Positions 23,708 to 34,455 are shown, counted from the stretch's first letter. The stretch is DNA of 64,000 bases from Flavobacterium quisquiliarum (GCF_019308285.1 NZ_WWEM01000007.1:34200-98199); one strand, 5' to 3'. Notes: generated from the letters alone by a model not told the origin. Numbers and translations: made by a program.

Positions 23708-24802
23708 TTACTTCAATCCATCTAAAAATCCTTGATAAGCAGGTTTTTTATTATAATCGGCATCTAGAAGCAAGGGATATTCTTTGGAATTCCAGAAGCT
23801 TGTCAGCCAAGTATATTTATCGGTTACACCCCAAGTTGTAATGGCAAATTTTTGGGTTTGAGGCAGTTCTTCGTACATAGTTGTGATGTATTTATAGGTC
23901 TCTGACTGTTTTTGAGCTTCTGCATCATTAAAAACATAGGAATCAGATTTGCTTGTATTGACTTTGATATCCAATTCTGAAATATGAATTAACAATCCAG
24001 TTGAAGCCATATCCGTAAAACCGGTTTTCATAGTCTGCCTGTTGGTGTCTGTAGCATAGTGAAACTGATCTCCTAAACCATCAATAGGCACCCCGTTAGC
24101 TTTGAATCTGGTTACCATTTTTTTGATGGATGCTCTTTTTCCTGCATCCAGCACTACGCTGTAATCGTTGTAAAACAATTTGGCGTCTGGATCTGCTGCT
24201 TTCGCATATCTAAAACATCTTCCATAAAAACCTATTGGATCTTTAAATAATGAGTTTATTACGGTTTCGTTTCGCATAGCTCCACCATCTGCAAAAACTT
24301 CGTTGACAACATCCCAGCTTTTTACTCTGCCTTTATAACGCCCAACAACATCGGTTATGTAAATTTTCACTTTTGACTCGAATGCAATTGAATCGTATTT
24401 GGCATTTTTAAACCATTCTGGAAATGAATCGTACCAAACCAAAGTATGTCCGTGAACTTCCATGTTATTGTCTTTGGCAAAACCAACTAAATAATCGGCT
24501 GCAGTATAATTGTAAGCTGTTGAAGAAGACCAAATCGTTGCCATTTTCATTTCAAATTCTGCCGAAATTTGATTGTAATGTTTTAAAACAGCATTTTTAA
24601 AATTGGCTTCATTTTGCAAATCTCTCATTTTGACTGCGGCTCCAATTTTAAACTTTGCTTTTTCCTTTAAGGTTTGCGTAATCGGATTTGGATTTCCTGT
24701 ATCGCCTTCATCTGCATTAATAAAAACTACTTTTTCGTCGTTGCTGCAGGATGCAAACAACAAAACGGTAAGTATACCAAGAATATATTTTTTATTTATC
24801 AT
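23708..24802 (-). CDS. GH10 endo-beta-xylanase-type lipoprotein
   Basis: 364 residues. The lipobox is FASC (Cys19). The GH10 barrel runs from about residue 45, with HGHTLVWYDSFPEWF, acid/base Glu168 in WDVVNEVF, and nucleophile Glu276 in IHISELDIK, all textbook GH10 motifs. GLGDQFHYATDT replaces the usual GIGxQxH pattern. GH10 enzymes cut beta-1,4-xylan internally; lipid anchoring suggests it works on the cell surface to feed the SusC/SusD pair. The order sensor, SusC, SusD, GH10, binding protein recalls xylan loci of Bacteroides. Confidence 0.93.
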   Translation of the reverse strand: MINKKYILGILTVLLFASCSNDEKVVFINADEGDTGNPNPITQTLKEKAKFKIGAAVKMRDLQNEANFKNAVLKHYNQISAEFEMKMATIWSSSTAYNYTAADYLVGFAKDNNMEVHGHTLVWYDSFPEWFKNAKYDSIAFESKVKIYITDVVGRYKGRVKSWDVVNEVFADGGAMRNETVINSLFKDPIGFYGRCFRYAKAADPDAKLFYNDYSVVLDAGKRASIKKMVTRFKANGVPIDGLGDQFHYATDTNRQTMKTGFTDMASTGLLIHISELDIKVNTSKSDSYVFNDAEAQKQSETYKYITTMYEELPQTQKFAITTWGVTDKYTWLTSFWNSKEYPLLLDADYNKKPAYQGFLDGLK

Positions 24803-24902
24803 TTTTTGTCTTTTTAAATCCGGAAGTCAGATTAGGATTATGCTAACTTCCGGATGGGTTATTACTAACTTTAACCTTAACTTTTTTGGGTGTGATTTTT
24901 TA

Positions 24903-25020
24903 AACACATAGAGACATAGTTTTTGAGAAACTAAAAAAGGCGTTTCACTTATTTAAATTCACATAGTAATCTGTGTGTGAGAAACTAGTTTCTTTATTTT
25001 AATCTATGTTTCTATGTGTT
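24903..25020. repeat. Long palindromic intergenic repeat, copy 2 of 3
   Basis: 118 bp, from AACACATAGAGACATAG to its inverted partner ending TTTCTATGTGTT at 25020, with internal GGCGTTTCACTT and the palindrome GAAACTAGTTTC. It separates the GH10 gene from susD within one operon. Confidence 0.8.
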
Positions 25021-25029
25021 TAAATCAAA

Positions 25030-26622
25030 TTAATTGTACCCAACATTAAAACCTGCTGGTTTTCCCATTAAATCGATTTGACTCTGCGGAATTGGCATGT
25101 TTACCATTGCCGGCGTCATTTTCAATTGTACTTCTCCAGAAATAGTTCCTGATGGACTTGAACGGAAATATAAATTTTGTCTTTCGACCAAAAGTCCAAG
25201 TCTTTTCAACAGAAACCATCTGTTATTTTCGAATGCTAATTCTCTTGCTGATTCGTCTAAATAATTATTTAATGTCCAAGCTGTCAAATCAAAAGTGGTT
25301 ACAGTGCTTTCAGGATTTCCAGTGTATCCTCTCCTTCTTACTTTGTTTAAATAAGCCAAAGCTTTAGTATCATTACCTAAATTATGATACGCTTCAGAAG
25401 CCAATAAATAAGTTTCAGCCAGTCTGTAATACATATAATCTTTGTAACTATTAGAAGTCATTGGCAGTTTTTCTGAATCGTGATATTTCTTTAAACTCCA
25501 ATGCCAAGCTCTGTAGTTTCCGTTTGGCGCTGCAATGGCTGGATTGGTAATTGGCTGTCCAAATTTTGGATTACTTGGAACGTTGATTTTATAATCTTGA
25601 TAATTATCTGAATAATAATACGTTTTAAATCTCAAGTCGTTTGCCTGATCGTATAAAGATTTCAAGTAATTATTTGGATAAAACCAACCTAAAGCCTGAC
25701 CTCCATAAGCCACGTCCTGCACCAATTCGTTTGTATTTAATTCGTAAGTTCTGTGCGTGAAAACACTACTTAACCAAGAGCCTCCACCACCTGCTAATTC
25801 ATCACTTGGGCCTAATAAAAAGTCTTTTTGATAAGTAAAAAGAGATTCTTTATGATTCCCGTTTTGTCCCCAAACATCTGCTAAGGCAACTAAACCGTGA
25901 GTTCCATCATTAATAATGGCATCAAATTGTGCTGCTGCTTCTGCCCAGTCTTGCTGCCATAAAGCGCTTTTACCACGAATATGTCTTGCAACACCTTGTC
26001 CGTAACGTCCTGGATCCACTTTAAAAGGAAGATTAGCAATTGCATAATCCAAATCCCCATCAATTAATTTGTAAACATCTGCATCGCTGGCTACTTTATA
26101 TTCAACTGGATCGTTAATGTTTTGAGGTGTTGTCGGAATTGTATCGATTAGAATACCACCATACATTTGTTTTAAATCCAAATACAATTCTCCTCTAATT
26201 ACTCTTGCCTGAGCTACTAATCTTTTCTTAGCCGCTTCATCCATTTTTATAGATCTTGCTGATGTGATAATAGCCGAACATCTATCAATGATTTTATATC
26301 CCTGAATCCATTTTGAACCTGTAAACGACTGCGGATTATGACCTGTTCCATAAGGTGTATTCCAGGTTCTGTGCAAACCTAAATCGGTAGCTACCATAAA
26401 GAATACATTGGCCCATAAATCGCTGTTATCTCCAGATGGCAGATTGTAAAAACGCATCTGATTGTAAAGTGCATTAACCCCAACTTCTAAACCAGCTGGA
26501 GAATTGTAGATATAATCTACAGAAACTTGATCTTTTACCGTTTCTTCCAAAAATTCTTCACACGAAGTAAGTCCCAAAGAAAGTCCGAAAATCAAAACAA
26601 ATAGAAAATTTATATTTTTCAT
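25030..26622 (-). CDS. SusD/RagB-family nutrient-binding lipoprotein
   Basis: 530 residues. Lipobox LTSCEEF (Cys21). The SusD fold shows TPR-like helices (AKKRLVAQARVIRGELYLDLKQMYGG near residue 130) and the C-terminal RagB/SusD motif (YYRLAETYLLASEAYHNLG, then ALAYLNKVRRRGY, ELAFENNRWFLLKRLG). It caps the SusC barrel at the cell surface and captures oligosaccharides. It lies 44 bp after susC on the same strand. Confidence 0.95.
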   Translation of the reverse strand: MKNINFLFVLIFGLSLGLTSCEEFLEETVKDQVSVDYIYNSPAGLEVGVNALYNQMRFYNLPSGDNSDLWANVFFMVATDLGLHRTWNTPYGTGHNPQSFTGSKWIQGYKIIDRCSAIITSARSIKMDEAAKKRLVAQARVIRGELYLDLKQMYGGILIDTIPTTPQNINDPVEYKVASDADVYKLIDGDLDYAIANLPFKVDPGRYGQGVARHIRGKSALWQQDWAEAAAQFDAIINDGTHGLVALADVWGQNGNHKESLFTYQKDFLLGPSDELAGGGGSWLSSVFTHRTYELNTNELVQDVAYGGQALGWFYPNNYLKSLYDQANDLRFKTYYYSDNYQDYKINVPSNPKFGQPITNPAIAAPNGNYRAWHWSLKKYHDSEKLPMTSNSYKDYMYYRLAETYLLASEAYHNLGNDTKALAYLNKVRRRGYTGNPESTVTTFDLTAWTLNNYLDESARELAFENNRWFLLKRLGLLVERQNLYFRSSPSGTISGEVQLKMTPAMVNMPIPQSQIDLMGKPAGFNVGYN

Positions 26623-26666
26623 GATCTTGTTATTTTTTATTTATTGAAATGTCTTAAACCTTTTTG

Positions 26667-29600
26667 TTAGAAACCTACCTGTAAGCCTATAACACAAGTT
26701 ACAGGTTCTGGATAATCGTAAATTTCTTTTTCTGGGCTGTAAGACTGATAATCTGTAAGCGTAACCAAATTACTTCCTGTAACATAAAGTCTCATATTGC
26801 TTAATCCTAATGGTTTTAGCGTACTTTCTGGGAATTTAAATCCAACAGAAACGTTTTGTAAACGAATGTATGACGCATCTTGCAATCCTAAAGTATTGAT
26901 GTACGGCGGATCATTCCCATCTCTTGGTCTCGGCCAGTTTCCTCCTGGATTTTCTGGTGTCCAATAATCTTGTTTGATACCATTTTTAACTCCTCGTAAA
27001 GAACCTCCACGAACATAATCATACAAGAATAAGTTGTCTCTTGTAACACCCTGAACTGTATAAATATCTGCTGAGAAATCAAATTGTTTATATTCTAACG
27101 CCACAGAGAAAGTTCCGAACCAATCCGGCATTTTAGACGTAATTACTCTGTCTTGATCTGGATTTGGATTGGCTCCATTTGACGGATCTGCGTCCCACAA
27201 TTTTATATCTCCAGGATATAAAGTAGTTCCTGTTACCAGCGGAATATTTTCTCCTTCCTGATAAATTCCAACTGCTTTGTATCTGTAATAAACATCAATC
27301 GGTTTTCCAATAAACCATAAGTTTCCAACAGCATCATCTTCTCTTCCGTCTCCGTCTGCATCTTTTCCGTAGATACTTACAATGCTGTTTTTGTTTTTAG
27401 TAAACGTGGCTCCCAGATTCAGTCTAAAATCTTTTGTTTTAATTACATCACCATTCAAAGTCACTTCCAAACCTTTATTGTTGACTTTTCCAATATTAGA
27501 AAGTTTGGTCGTGTAACCTGTATTCGCGTTAAGCGTTTCATAAATCAATAAATCTGAAGTATCGGTATTGTAAACCTCAACTGTTCCATTCAATCTATTT
27601 TTGAATAAACCGAAATCGGCAGCCAAGTTTAATTGAGTAGAAGTTTCCCATCTTAAATCTGGATTGGATAATTGCGAACCTGGCACATAACCCGAAACTT
27701 TTACACCATTGATAATGTAATCTCTCTGAGTTGCCGTTGCCATACTTTGATATGGATCTTTCGGCTGGTTTCCTACTTTACCATAACTTGCTCTTAATTT
27801 CAAGTTGCTGATTACTGGAACGTGCTCTCTCATGAATTCTTCATTCGAAACATTCCATGCTGCATTGACTGCTGGGAAGAATCCCCATTTATTATTGGCT
27901 CCAAAAACGGAAGATCCGTCAGCTCTTCCTGAAACTGTAAAATAATATTTGCTGTCGAAATCGTACTCTAATTTTCCTGCGAAAGAAATCAGCGATCTTT
28001 CATTTCCTCCAATTTCAGGCGTATTTAAGAAAGCACTTTCTAAACCGTAAATCCCAAGAATATCACTCGGAATTCTGCTTGCTGAGTTTCTAAAATCATT
28101 GTATTCCGAAGAAGTAATCTCATAAACTCCAGTTACATTAAAATGATTTTTTTCGGCTACATTTAAATTATAATGCAAAATATTACTCAATTGATACTCT
28201 ACATTATCTTGAAATCTAATATAACCGCTTCCTTGTCCAGAGTTCGCAATTCCCGAAAGTGATTTCGAAGAATTGAAAGACATGGCTTTGTAATTCCACG
28301 ATCTACGACTAGCATTTAATTTATACGTAAAACCTTTTGCTAAGTTTATATCCAAAAATATATTCATGATATCGTTACGATTCAACTCATTTGTGTTGGT
28401 TTCGTAAACATCAATAAGCGGATTTGGTGTTTCCTGAATTCCTCCCGGCAAGTAACGGAAAGAACCATCTGGATTATATACTTGTCCTAAAGGAGATGTG
28501 TTAATAGCATTATTTAAAATATTTCCAACATTCGGACGGTTTGATTCTGAATACTGAAGTGAAACATTCATTCCTACTTTCAGCCAATCTGTAATTCTCT
28601 GATCGACATTTACTCGCATCGCTACCTTATCGTAATCCGAATTAGCAATTACTCCAGAAGTATTGATGTAGTTGATACTAGAAAAAATACTAGTTTTCTC
28701 TGTTCCAGATGAAATGCTCACACTATGGTTATTGGTTACGCCCGTTCTTAAAACCAGTTTTTCCCAATCAATATATTTTCCAGATTGAACAGATTCCAAT
28801 TCTAAAGGAGTAAAAACCTGATCGTCTGGTCTGTAAACTCCACCATTGCTTGTTCTGTAGGCTTCTCTTTTTAGCTGTGCAAATTCTTCTCCGCTATAAA
28901 CATCGAAATTTCTGTTGATGGTCTGAACTCCCGAAAAACCATTGTAAGAGATTTTTGCTTTTCCTGTTTTTCCTCTTTTAGTTGTAATTAAGATTACACC
29001 ATTTGAGGCTCTTGCTCCATAAATAGATTGAGCAGCAGCATCTTTTAAGATTTCCAGAGAAGCAATATCATTGGCATTAATATCATTAATGTTTCCAATT
29101 ACGATTCCGTCTGCAATAACAATTGGTTCGTTGCTTCCGTTAATCGATTTTTTTCCTCTGATCTGGATGGAAGAAGAACTTCCAGGCCCGCCATCATTTA
29201 AACTTACTTGTACTCCGGCAGCTTTACCACGAAGCATTTCTCCAACATCTGAAGTTGCTACTTTGGTCATGTCGCCCGGTTTTACCGAAGCCACAGAACT
29301 GATTACGTCGCTTTTCTTTTTGGTTCCATAACCTACAACAATAATTTCGTCTAGAGATTGAGAACTTTGTTTTAAAACTACTTTTAGGTTTTTCTTGTTT
29401 TCGGTTTCCACCGAAACCTCATCCATTCCGATGAAAGAGAATACAAGCGTACTTTTTGGGGCAGTACTGATTGTGAAGTTACCATCGAAATCGGTTTGGG
29501 TTCCTTTTGTACTTCCTTTAACGTGAACGTTTACACCCGGAAGAGGCAATCCTGCATTATCGACTACTTTTCCAGTAATCGAACTTTCTTGTGCACTCGC

Positions 29601-29693
29601 AGTGGTTGAGAGAATACACATCAGAAGTAATACAACTAGTTTGAGATATTTTCCTTCACGGCAAAACATCTTTACAGGTTTGTTTTGTTTCAT
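26667..29693 (-). CDS. SusC/RagA-family TonB-linked outer-membrane transporter
   Basis: 1008 residues: signal peptide (to about 35), carboxypeptidase-like domain (ITGKVVDNAGLPLPGVNVHV), a plug carrying the SusC signatures SSIQIRGKKSINGSN and EILKDAAAQSIYGARAS, then a barrel ending in VGLQVGF-type strand. It imports glycan fragments with the SusD partner, driven by TonB. It is the first gene of the locus; the 456-bp gap upstream separates it from the hybrid sensor and should contain the sensor-controlled promoter. Confidence 0.95.
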   Translation of the reverse strand: MKQNKPVKMFCREGKYLKLVVLLLMCILSTTASAQESSITGKVVDNAGLPLPGVNVHVKGSTKGTQTDFDGNFTISTAPKSTLVFSFIGMDEVSVETENKKNLKVVLKQSSQSLDEIIVVGYGTKKKSDVISSVASVKPGDMTKVATSDVGEMLRGKAAGVQVSLNDGGPGSSSSIQIRGKKSINGSNEPIVIADGIVIGNINDINANDIASLEILKDAAAQSIYGARASNGVILITTKRGKTGKAKISYNGFSGVQTINRNFDVYSGEEFAQLKREAYRTSNGGVYRPDDQVFTPLELESVQSGKYIDWEKLVLRTGVTNNHSVSISSGTEKTSIFSSINYINTSGVIANSDYDKVAMRVNVDQRITDWLKVGMNVSLQYSESNRPNVGNILNNAINTSPLGQVYNPDGSFRYLPGGIQETPNPLIDVYETNTNELNRNDIMNIFLDINLAKGFTYKLNASRRSWNYKAMSFNSSKSLSGIANSGQGSGYIRFQDNVEYQLSNILHYNLNVAEKNHFNVTGVYEITSSEYNDFRNSASRIPSDILGIYGLESAFLNTPEIGGNERSLISFAGKLEYDFDSKYYFTVSGRADGSSVFGANNKWGFFPAVNAAWNVSNEEFMREHVPVISNLKLRASYGKVGNQPKDPYQSMATATQRDYIINGVKVSGYVPGSQLSNPDLRWETSTQLNLAADFGLFKNRLNGTVEVYNTDTSDLLIYETLNANTGYTTKLSNIGKVNNKGLEVTLNGDVIKTKDFRLNLGATFTKNKNSIVSIYGKDADGDGREDDAVGNLWFIGKPIDVYYRYKAVGIYQEGENIPLVTGTTLYPGDIKLWDADPSNGANPNPDQDRVITSKMPDWFGTFSVALEYKQFDFSADIYTVQGVTRDNLFLYDYVRGGSLRGVKNGIKQDYWTPENPGGNWPRPRDGNDPPYINTLGLQDASYIRLQNVSVGFKFPESTLKPLGLSNMRLYVTGSNLVTLTDYQSYSPEKEIYDYPEPVTCVIGLQVGF

Positions 29694-29886
29694 AAAATAA
29701 TTGTTTGGTTAGTTAGATAGAAATCAGTCATGATTTATGTTGCAAATGTGACTAATAAATGATGGTTTTAGGGGAGGAAAACATTCGCATTTGGGGGCGT
29801 GAATGTGTTTATTTGCGAATTTCATGCTTTGTAATACCTTAAAAAATGGGATTCGTAATATAAACCTTAAAAAATTGTGAGGTGCT

Positions 29887-29958
29887 TATTTTTTTTTAGT
29901 TCTGGTTATTTAACCGCAAAGCACGCAAGAAAATTAAACGCAAAGTCCGCAAGTTTTA
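29887..29958. repeat. Short CGCAAAG direct repeats upstream of the SusC gene
   Basis: Two closely similar tandem units (CCGCAAAGCACGCAAG and ACGCAAAGTCCGCAAG) lie at about 29913-29955. The rest of 29694-30149 is AT-rich and holds the palindrome at 30046 but no open frame that I can support. Confidence 0.4.
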
Positions 29959-30045
29959 ATTGTAATGATATGAAAATATATTGTCCAATATTTAAATCAC
30001 TGCACTATATTTATAAAGTTGATTAATTTTTATTGAAAAAAGTTA

Positions 30046-30108
30046 GCCACAGATTATCAGGATTAGCACAGATTTTTTTAAATCCTTTTAATCCCAATCA
30101 TCTGTGGC
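30046..30108. repeat. 63-bp palindrome (GCCACAGAT type)
   Basis: GCCACAGATTATCAGGATTA at 30046-30065 pairs with its near-complement ending CTGTGGC at 30108, three or four mismatches over 20 bp. It lies between the hybrid sensor stop and the SusC promoter region, and may serve as the sensor gene's boundary or terminator. Confidence 0.65.
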
Positions 30109-30149
30109 CAAATAAAAACCTTAATTCCCTATAATCACTGAAATTATTG

Positions 30150-33100
30150 TTAAACTTTACTCTGAGCCCCTTTATACTCACTTGGCGATAAATTATAAAA
30201 CTTCTTAAACTCTTTGCTAAAATGTTTTCGATCATTAAAACCAACCATATAGGTAACTTCTGAAACCGAATAACTAGTATTAGCTAAAAGACTCGCCGCT
30301 TTCTTTAAACGCATATTTTTAATAAGGCCAGCCACAGACTGATTGGTCAGCGTTTGTACTTTTTTATACAACACTGTTCTACTCATACCTATTTCATTCA
30401 CTAAATCATTTACATCAAAATCGGTATTGTCCAGATTGGCTTCAATAATCTGAATGAGTTTTTTTAGGAACTGTCCTTCTGGCGTATTTAGATTTTCCTG
30501 TTCCGTATCTTCAATAAATCCGTCGCCATATTTCTGACGCATGATTTCTTTTGCTGATAATAAATTCGCGATCGTCAGTTTTAATTCTTCAATACTGAAA
30601 GGTTTCGAAATATAAGCATCTGCACCGGTCGAAAGTCCTTCGATTCTGTTTAAAGTTGACGATTTTGCTGTCAATAAAATAACCGGAATATGATTGGTAT
30701 TCTGACTTGTTTTTAAAATCGTACACAATTCAAATCCATCCATTTCTGGCATCATCACATCGGTTACAATCAAATCCGGAATTTCTTTTTCCATATATTC
30801 CAGCGCCTGGATTCCGTTTATGAATTTCAGCACTTTATAATCGGTGTATAAAATATCATAAACAAAAGAGAGCACTTCTTCATTGTCTTCAATTACTAAG
30901 ACGGTCTTTTTAGAACTGTTTTCTGTATCCTCAACATATTCCGGTTCATAAAGATCAATTTCAGTTTTAACATCTGAAATCGGATTTGCATTTTCTTCAA
31001 TCTTAACCGAATTTTCAACAATCTGCGATTTCTTAAAATGCTCTTTTCCTTTCTTTAAAGTAATGGTAAAAATGGTGTTGAAATTAGCGTCGGCTTCAGT
31101 CTGTACTTTTATTTCTCCATGATGTAATTCAACAATACTTTTACTTAGCGCCAAACCAATTCCGCTTCCTAAATTGGCGCTTCCGCGTTCGTCCAGCTGG
31201 AAAAAGTTCTTGAAGATTTTCTTTTTCCTGTTTTCGGGAATCCCAATTCCGTTGTCTTTTACTTTAATTTCAATCGAATCAGAATCTTCTTTTTGCTCGA
31301 CGGCCAAAGTAATTCTGCCATTCTTTCCCGTAAATTTAAAAGCATTCGAAAGCAAGTTGTAGATTACTTTTTCCATCTGATTTTTATCAAAATAAATCAA
31401 AGCTGTATTGATATTCAGCACAAACTTATAATCGATTTTTTTCTCGACTGCGATGCCTCGGAACGATTCATAAATATCAAAACAAAACGAAACAATATCC
31501 TGCTGTTCGCAATAGATCTTCATGCTTCCTTTTTCGGCTTTTCTGAAATCCATTAATTCGTTAACCAATTTCAAAAGGCGATCCGAATTGTTTTTGATGA
31601 CTTTCAGTTTATGTTCCAGATTCGAATTCTTTTCGGCTCCACTTAATAATTCTTCAACCGGCCCACTTATCAGGGTTAATGGCGTTCTAATTTCGTGTGA
31701 AACATTGGTAAAGAAATCCAGCTTCATTTTATACAATTCTTCCTGTCTTTCTTTTTCTACCTGTTCCAGATAATACGCTTGTTTTAATAATTCTCGGTTT
31801 CGTAAAAAACGGAACAATAAAATACCAGCTCCCGCTAATAAAGCAAGATAAATTAAATAAGCCCACCACGTTTTCCACCAGGGCGGTAACATAATAATTT
31901 TCAAAGTTTTAACAGACGGATTCCACTCTCCGCCTCCACTTGATGTTTTGATTTTTAAGGTATAAGTTCCCGAATTCAGGTTCGTCAAATTGATGTAATG
32001 CTGTGAACCTATTACATGCCATTCGTCTTTATTAAACGAACTTTCCAGTTTATACGCATATTCACTTTTTTCGGGCGAAATAAAATTCATGGCACTAAAT
32101 TCTATTCCGATATAACCTTGATCGTGTTTTAAAGTAATTTCAGAAGTTTCGCTAATACGTTTTTCCAACGAAACCTCTTTATTTCCTGGTCTTATTTCTT
32201 CGTTATTTACTATTAGTTTGGTTAGGACAATTGGTGCTTTATCTTCGGTTTTAATTAATTTCGAAGGATTAAAAAGCACTAATCCGTTCGAACAGCCAAA
32301 AGCAAGTTCTTTAGCATTCAGTTGTATACTGCAATTATTAGAAAACTGCTTTACTTTCAATCCATCTTTGGACGAAAAAGAGGTAATTTCAAAATCAGAA
32401 ATTTTAAAAACGGGATTAAAACTCTTTGTTCGTATTTTGTATAACAGATTGTTATCGCTGATCCAGATATTTCCTTCTGAATCTTCCGAAATACTTTTAA
32501 TGGTTTCATCTGTAAATCCCATCGAGCGATTGATTTCGAAAAAACGGCCTTTCTTTTCGTCAAATAAATTCACGCCTCCGCTTTCTGCACCGATCCAAAA
32601 TCTGCTTTTAGAATCGGTAAACATGACGGTAAGACTGTTGTTAGACAAACCACTTTTTAGGCCAGCTTTAAAAACTCTTGTAATGTGTTTTAGCTTTTTA
32701 TCAAAATAATTCAAACCATATTGTGTGGCAATCCAAATTCCGTCTTTTCGGTTTACCAAATCGGTAATAAAATTATCGCTAAGCGAATTGGAACTTCCGT
32801 CTGCCATATAAATTTCGACCGTTCCGTCTGCCATTACTTTTTTCAGTCCGTTTCCGTTGGTTCCCACCCAGAGATCTCCGTTATCCATTAATAAAGACGT
32901 AATCGGACGTTCTCTTTCTTTGGAATCCTTTCGCGAAAGCGAGATAAACTGAAACGTTTTACTGCTTTTATTGAATTTGAATAATCCGTTGAAAGTCCCG
33001 CAAAACAGATTTTGCTCGTTCTGATTGACCAAAGCCGTAATCATATTCACGCTTTTATCAAAATCATAACCTTCAATCTGATACGTTGTGTTTCGGTTAT

Positions 33101-34283
33101 TTCTAAAATCAAGATAGTTTAAACCTCCGCCATTTGTTCCAACCCAAAGCGCACCGTCATTTTCTCGTGCAACAGCATTGACAAAAGCGGTATTTAATCC
33201 GAAATTCGGTTTAACCACTTCTCTGATGTTGGTGAAATTGGCATTGGTTTTCTGAAAAAGATTAACTCCTCCTCCATTTGTACCAATCCAAATATCATTG
33301 TGACGATCTTTTAAAAAGCATTTTACATCATCGTCTGAAAGGCTGTAACTTTCTAACGGATTGTGTCCGTATTTGGTAAACTGATTTCTGTCTTTTTTGT
33401 AAACACACAAACCGTTTTTTGTAGCAAACCAAATCGTATTATTGTCCACTGCAACAATATCATTTACCCAGTTTGAGGATAAACTATTTCTGTTATTTGT
33501 ATTCAGCAGATAATTTTTGACAACATTTTTATCGACATCAAAATGAAAAACGCCATTGGCTTCGGTTGCAAACCATAAATCGCCATTCTTCTCTTTGATT
33601 ACTTTCCAGATTTTTGATTTTAGTAAAGCTTCATTTTCTGCCAAAGCTTTTGGAAGCATTTTTTTAGAACCATTTTTAGGATCAAAACATTCTAAACCTT
33701 TAGAAGTTCCAACTAAAACCCCATAATTACGATCATAAAACAAAGACAAAACCCTGCTTTTTCTGAATGGCGAATTATGATCGTTTGAGATTTCTTCCAG
33801 CAAATATTGCTGTCTGTTCAGTCGTTTAATTCCGCCAAAAGTTCCAATCCAGATTCGGTTTTCGTCATCCTGAATTATAGATGAAATATAATTTCGCCCG
33901 CCTTTTATTTTCTGAACATCGACACGAACAAAACTTCTTTCGTTTTTATTAAAAAGATTCAGTCCGTTATTGGTTCCAATCCAAAGTTCTTTCTGATTGT
34001 CTTCCAGAATGACATTGACATGATTGTTGCTTATGCTGTTCAAAATGTCCTTATTGTAAACATATCGAAGAAAATCATATCCGTCATAACTAATTAAACC
34101 GTTCGCCGTTCCGATCCAAATAAAACCTTTTTTGGTTTGATGAATACTCGAAATCATACTCTGCGAAAAACTGGTATCATAGTTAATATGATCAAAGTAC
34201 AAATCGGAACTTTGAGCAAATGAACTGACAGTCGTTGCAAAAAATAGAATAAAACTTAAAATGTAGTTTTTGATGCTTTTCAT
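30150..34283 (-). CDS. Hybrid two-component system regulator (HTCS) of the polysaccharide locus
   Basis: The start is placed at ATG 34283 (1377 aa), because it begins a good signal peptide (MKSIKNYILSFILFF...SFAQ); the frame itself extends to 34358. The periplasmic part holds many Reg_prop beta-propeller repeats (IWIGTxxGL) and a Y_Y_Y domain, followed by one membrane helix (YLIYLALLAGAGILLFRFL). The cytoplasm holds HisKA with His863 (SHEIRTPLTL), HATPase (NLLSNAFKF, DNGIGIP), a receiver with Asp1175 (IVTDVMMPEMDG), and an AraC-type HTH at the end. It senses a glycan fragment and activates the adjacent susC operon. Confidence 0.95.
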   Translation of the reverse strand: MKSIKNYILSFILFFATTVSSFAQSSDLYFDHINYDTSFSQSMISSIHQTKKGFIWIGTANGLISYDGYDFLRYVYNKDILNSISNNHVNVILEDNQKELWIGTNNGLNLFNKNERSFVRVDVQKIKGGRNYISSIIQDDENRIWIGTFGGIKRLNRQQYLLEEISNDHNSPFRKSRVLSLFYDRNYGVLVGTSKGLECFDPKNGSKKMLPKALAENEALLKSKIWKVIKEKNGDLWFATEANGVFHFDVDKNVVKNYLLNTNNRNSLSSNWVNDIVAVDNNTIWFATKNGLCVYKKDRNQFTKYGHNPLESYSLSDDDVKCFLKDRHNDIWIGTNGGGVNLFQKTNANFTNIREVVKPNFGLNTAFVNAVARENDGALWVGTNGGGLNYLDFRNNRNTTYQIEGYDFDKSVNMITALVNQNEQNLFCGTFNGLFKFNKSSKTFQFISLSRKDSKERERPITSLLMDNGDLWVGTNGNGLKKVMADGTVEIYMADGSSNSLSDNFITDLVNRKDGIWIATQYGLNYFDKKLKHITRVFKAGLKSGLSNNSLTVMFTDSKSRFWIGAESGGVNLFDEKKGRFFEINRSMGFTDETIKSISEDSEGNIWISDNNLLYKIRTKSFNPVFKISDFEITSFSSKDGLKVKQFSNNCSIQLNAKELAFGCSNGLVLFNPSKLIKTEDKAPIVLTKLIVNNEEIRPGNKEVSLEKRISETSEITLKHDQGYIGIEFSAMNFISPEKSEYAYKLESSFNKDEWHVIGSQHYINLTNLNSGTYTLKIKTSSGGGEWNPSVKTLKIIMLPPWWKTWWAYLIYLALLAGAGILLFRFLRNRELLKQAYYLEQVEKERQEELYKMKLDFFTNVSHEIRTPLTLISGPVEELLSGAEKNSNLEHKLKVIKNNSDRLLKLVNELMDFRKAEKGSMKIYCEQQDIVSFCFDIYESFRGIAVEKKIDYKFVLNINTALIYFDKNQMEKVIYNLLSNAFKFTGKNGRITLAVEQKEDSDSIEIKVKDNGIGIPENRKKKIFKNFFQLDERGSANLGSGIGLALSKSIVELHHGEIKVQTEADANFNTIFTITLKKGKEHFKKSQIVENSVKIEENANPISDVKTEIDLYEPEYVEDTENSSKKTVLVIEDNEEVLSFVYDILYTDYKVLKFINGIQALEYMEKEIPDLIVTDVMMPEMDGFELCTILKTSQNTNHIPVILLTAKSSTLNRIEGLSTGADAYISKPFSIEELKLTIANLLSAKEIMRQKYGDGFIEDTEQENLNTPEGQFLKKLIQIIEANLDNTDFDVNDLVNEIGMSRTVLYKKVQTLTNQSVAGLIKNMRLKKAASLLANTSYSVSEVTYMVGFNDRKHFSKEFKKFYNLSPSEYKGAQSKV

Positions 34284-34455
34284 AAACAAAATAGAATAAA
34301 CGCCCGAGTAATTTAATTGCAATAAACCTATGAAAAAAATCAATCGAATGCACTGCAAAATAGCGCTATTGCAAAAAATAAAGGAGGGAGTTTTTTCTTT
34401 TTAAGGGGTGTATATGTACTTTTCTCTCTAATTTTTCAGAGTAGTTTTTTAATTT

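Noticed and set aside
32218..32709. 163-codon open frame opposite to the hybrid sensor gene
   Set aside because: It lies fully inside the sensor coding region in antisense, has no signal, promoter or family match, and its length follows from the composition of the real gene.
34284..34358. Extended N-terminus of the hybrid sensor
   Set aside because: The extra 25 residues precede a normal signal peptide that starts at ATG 34283.
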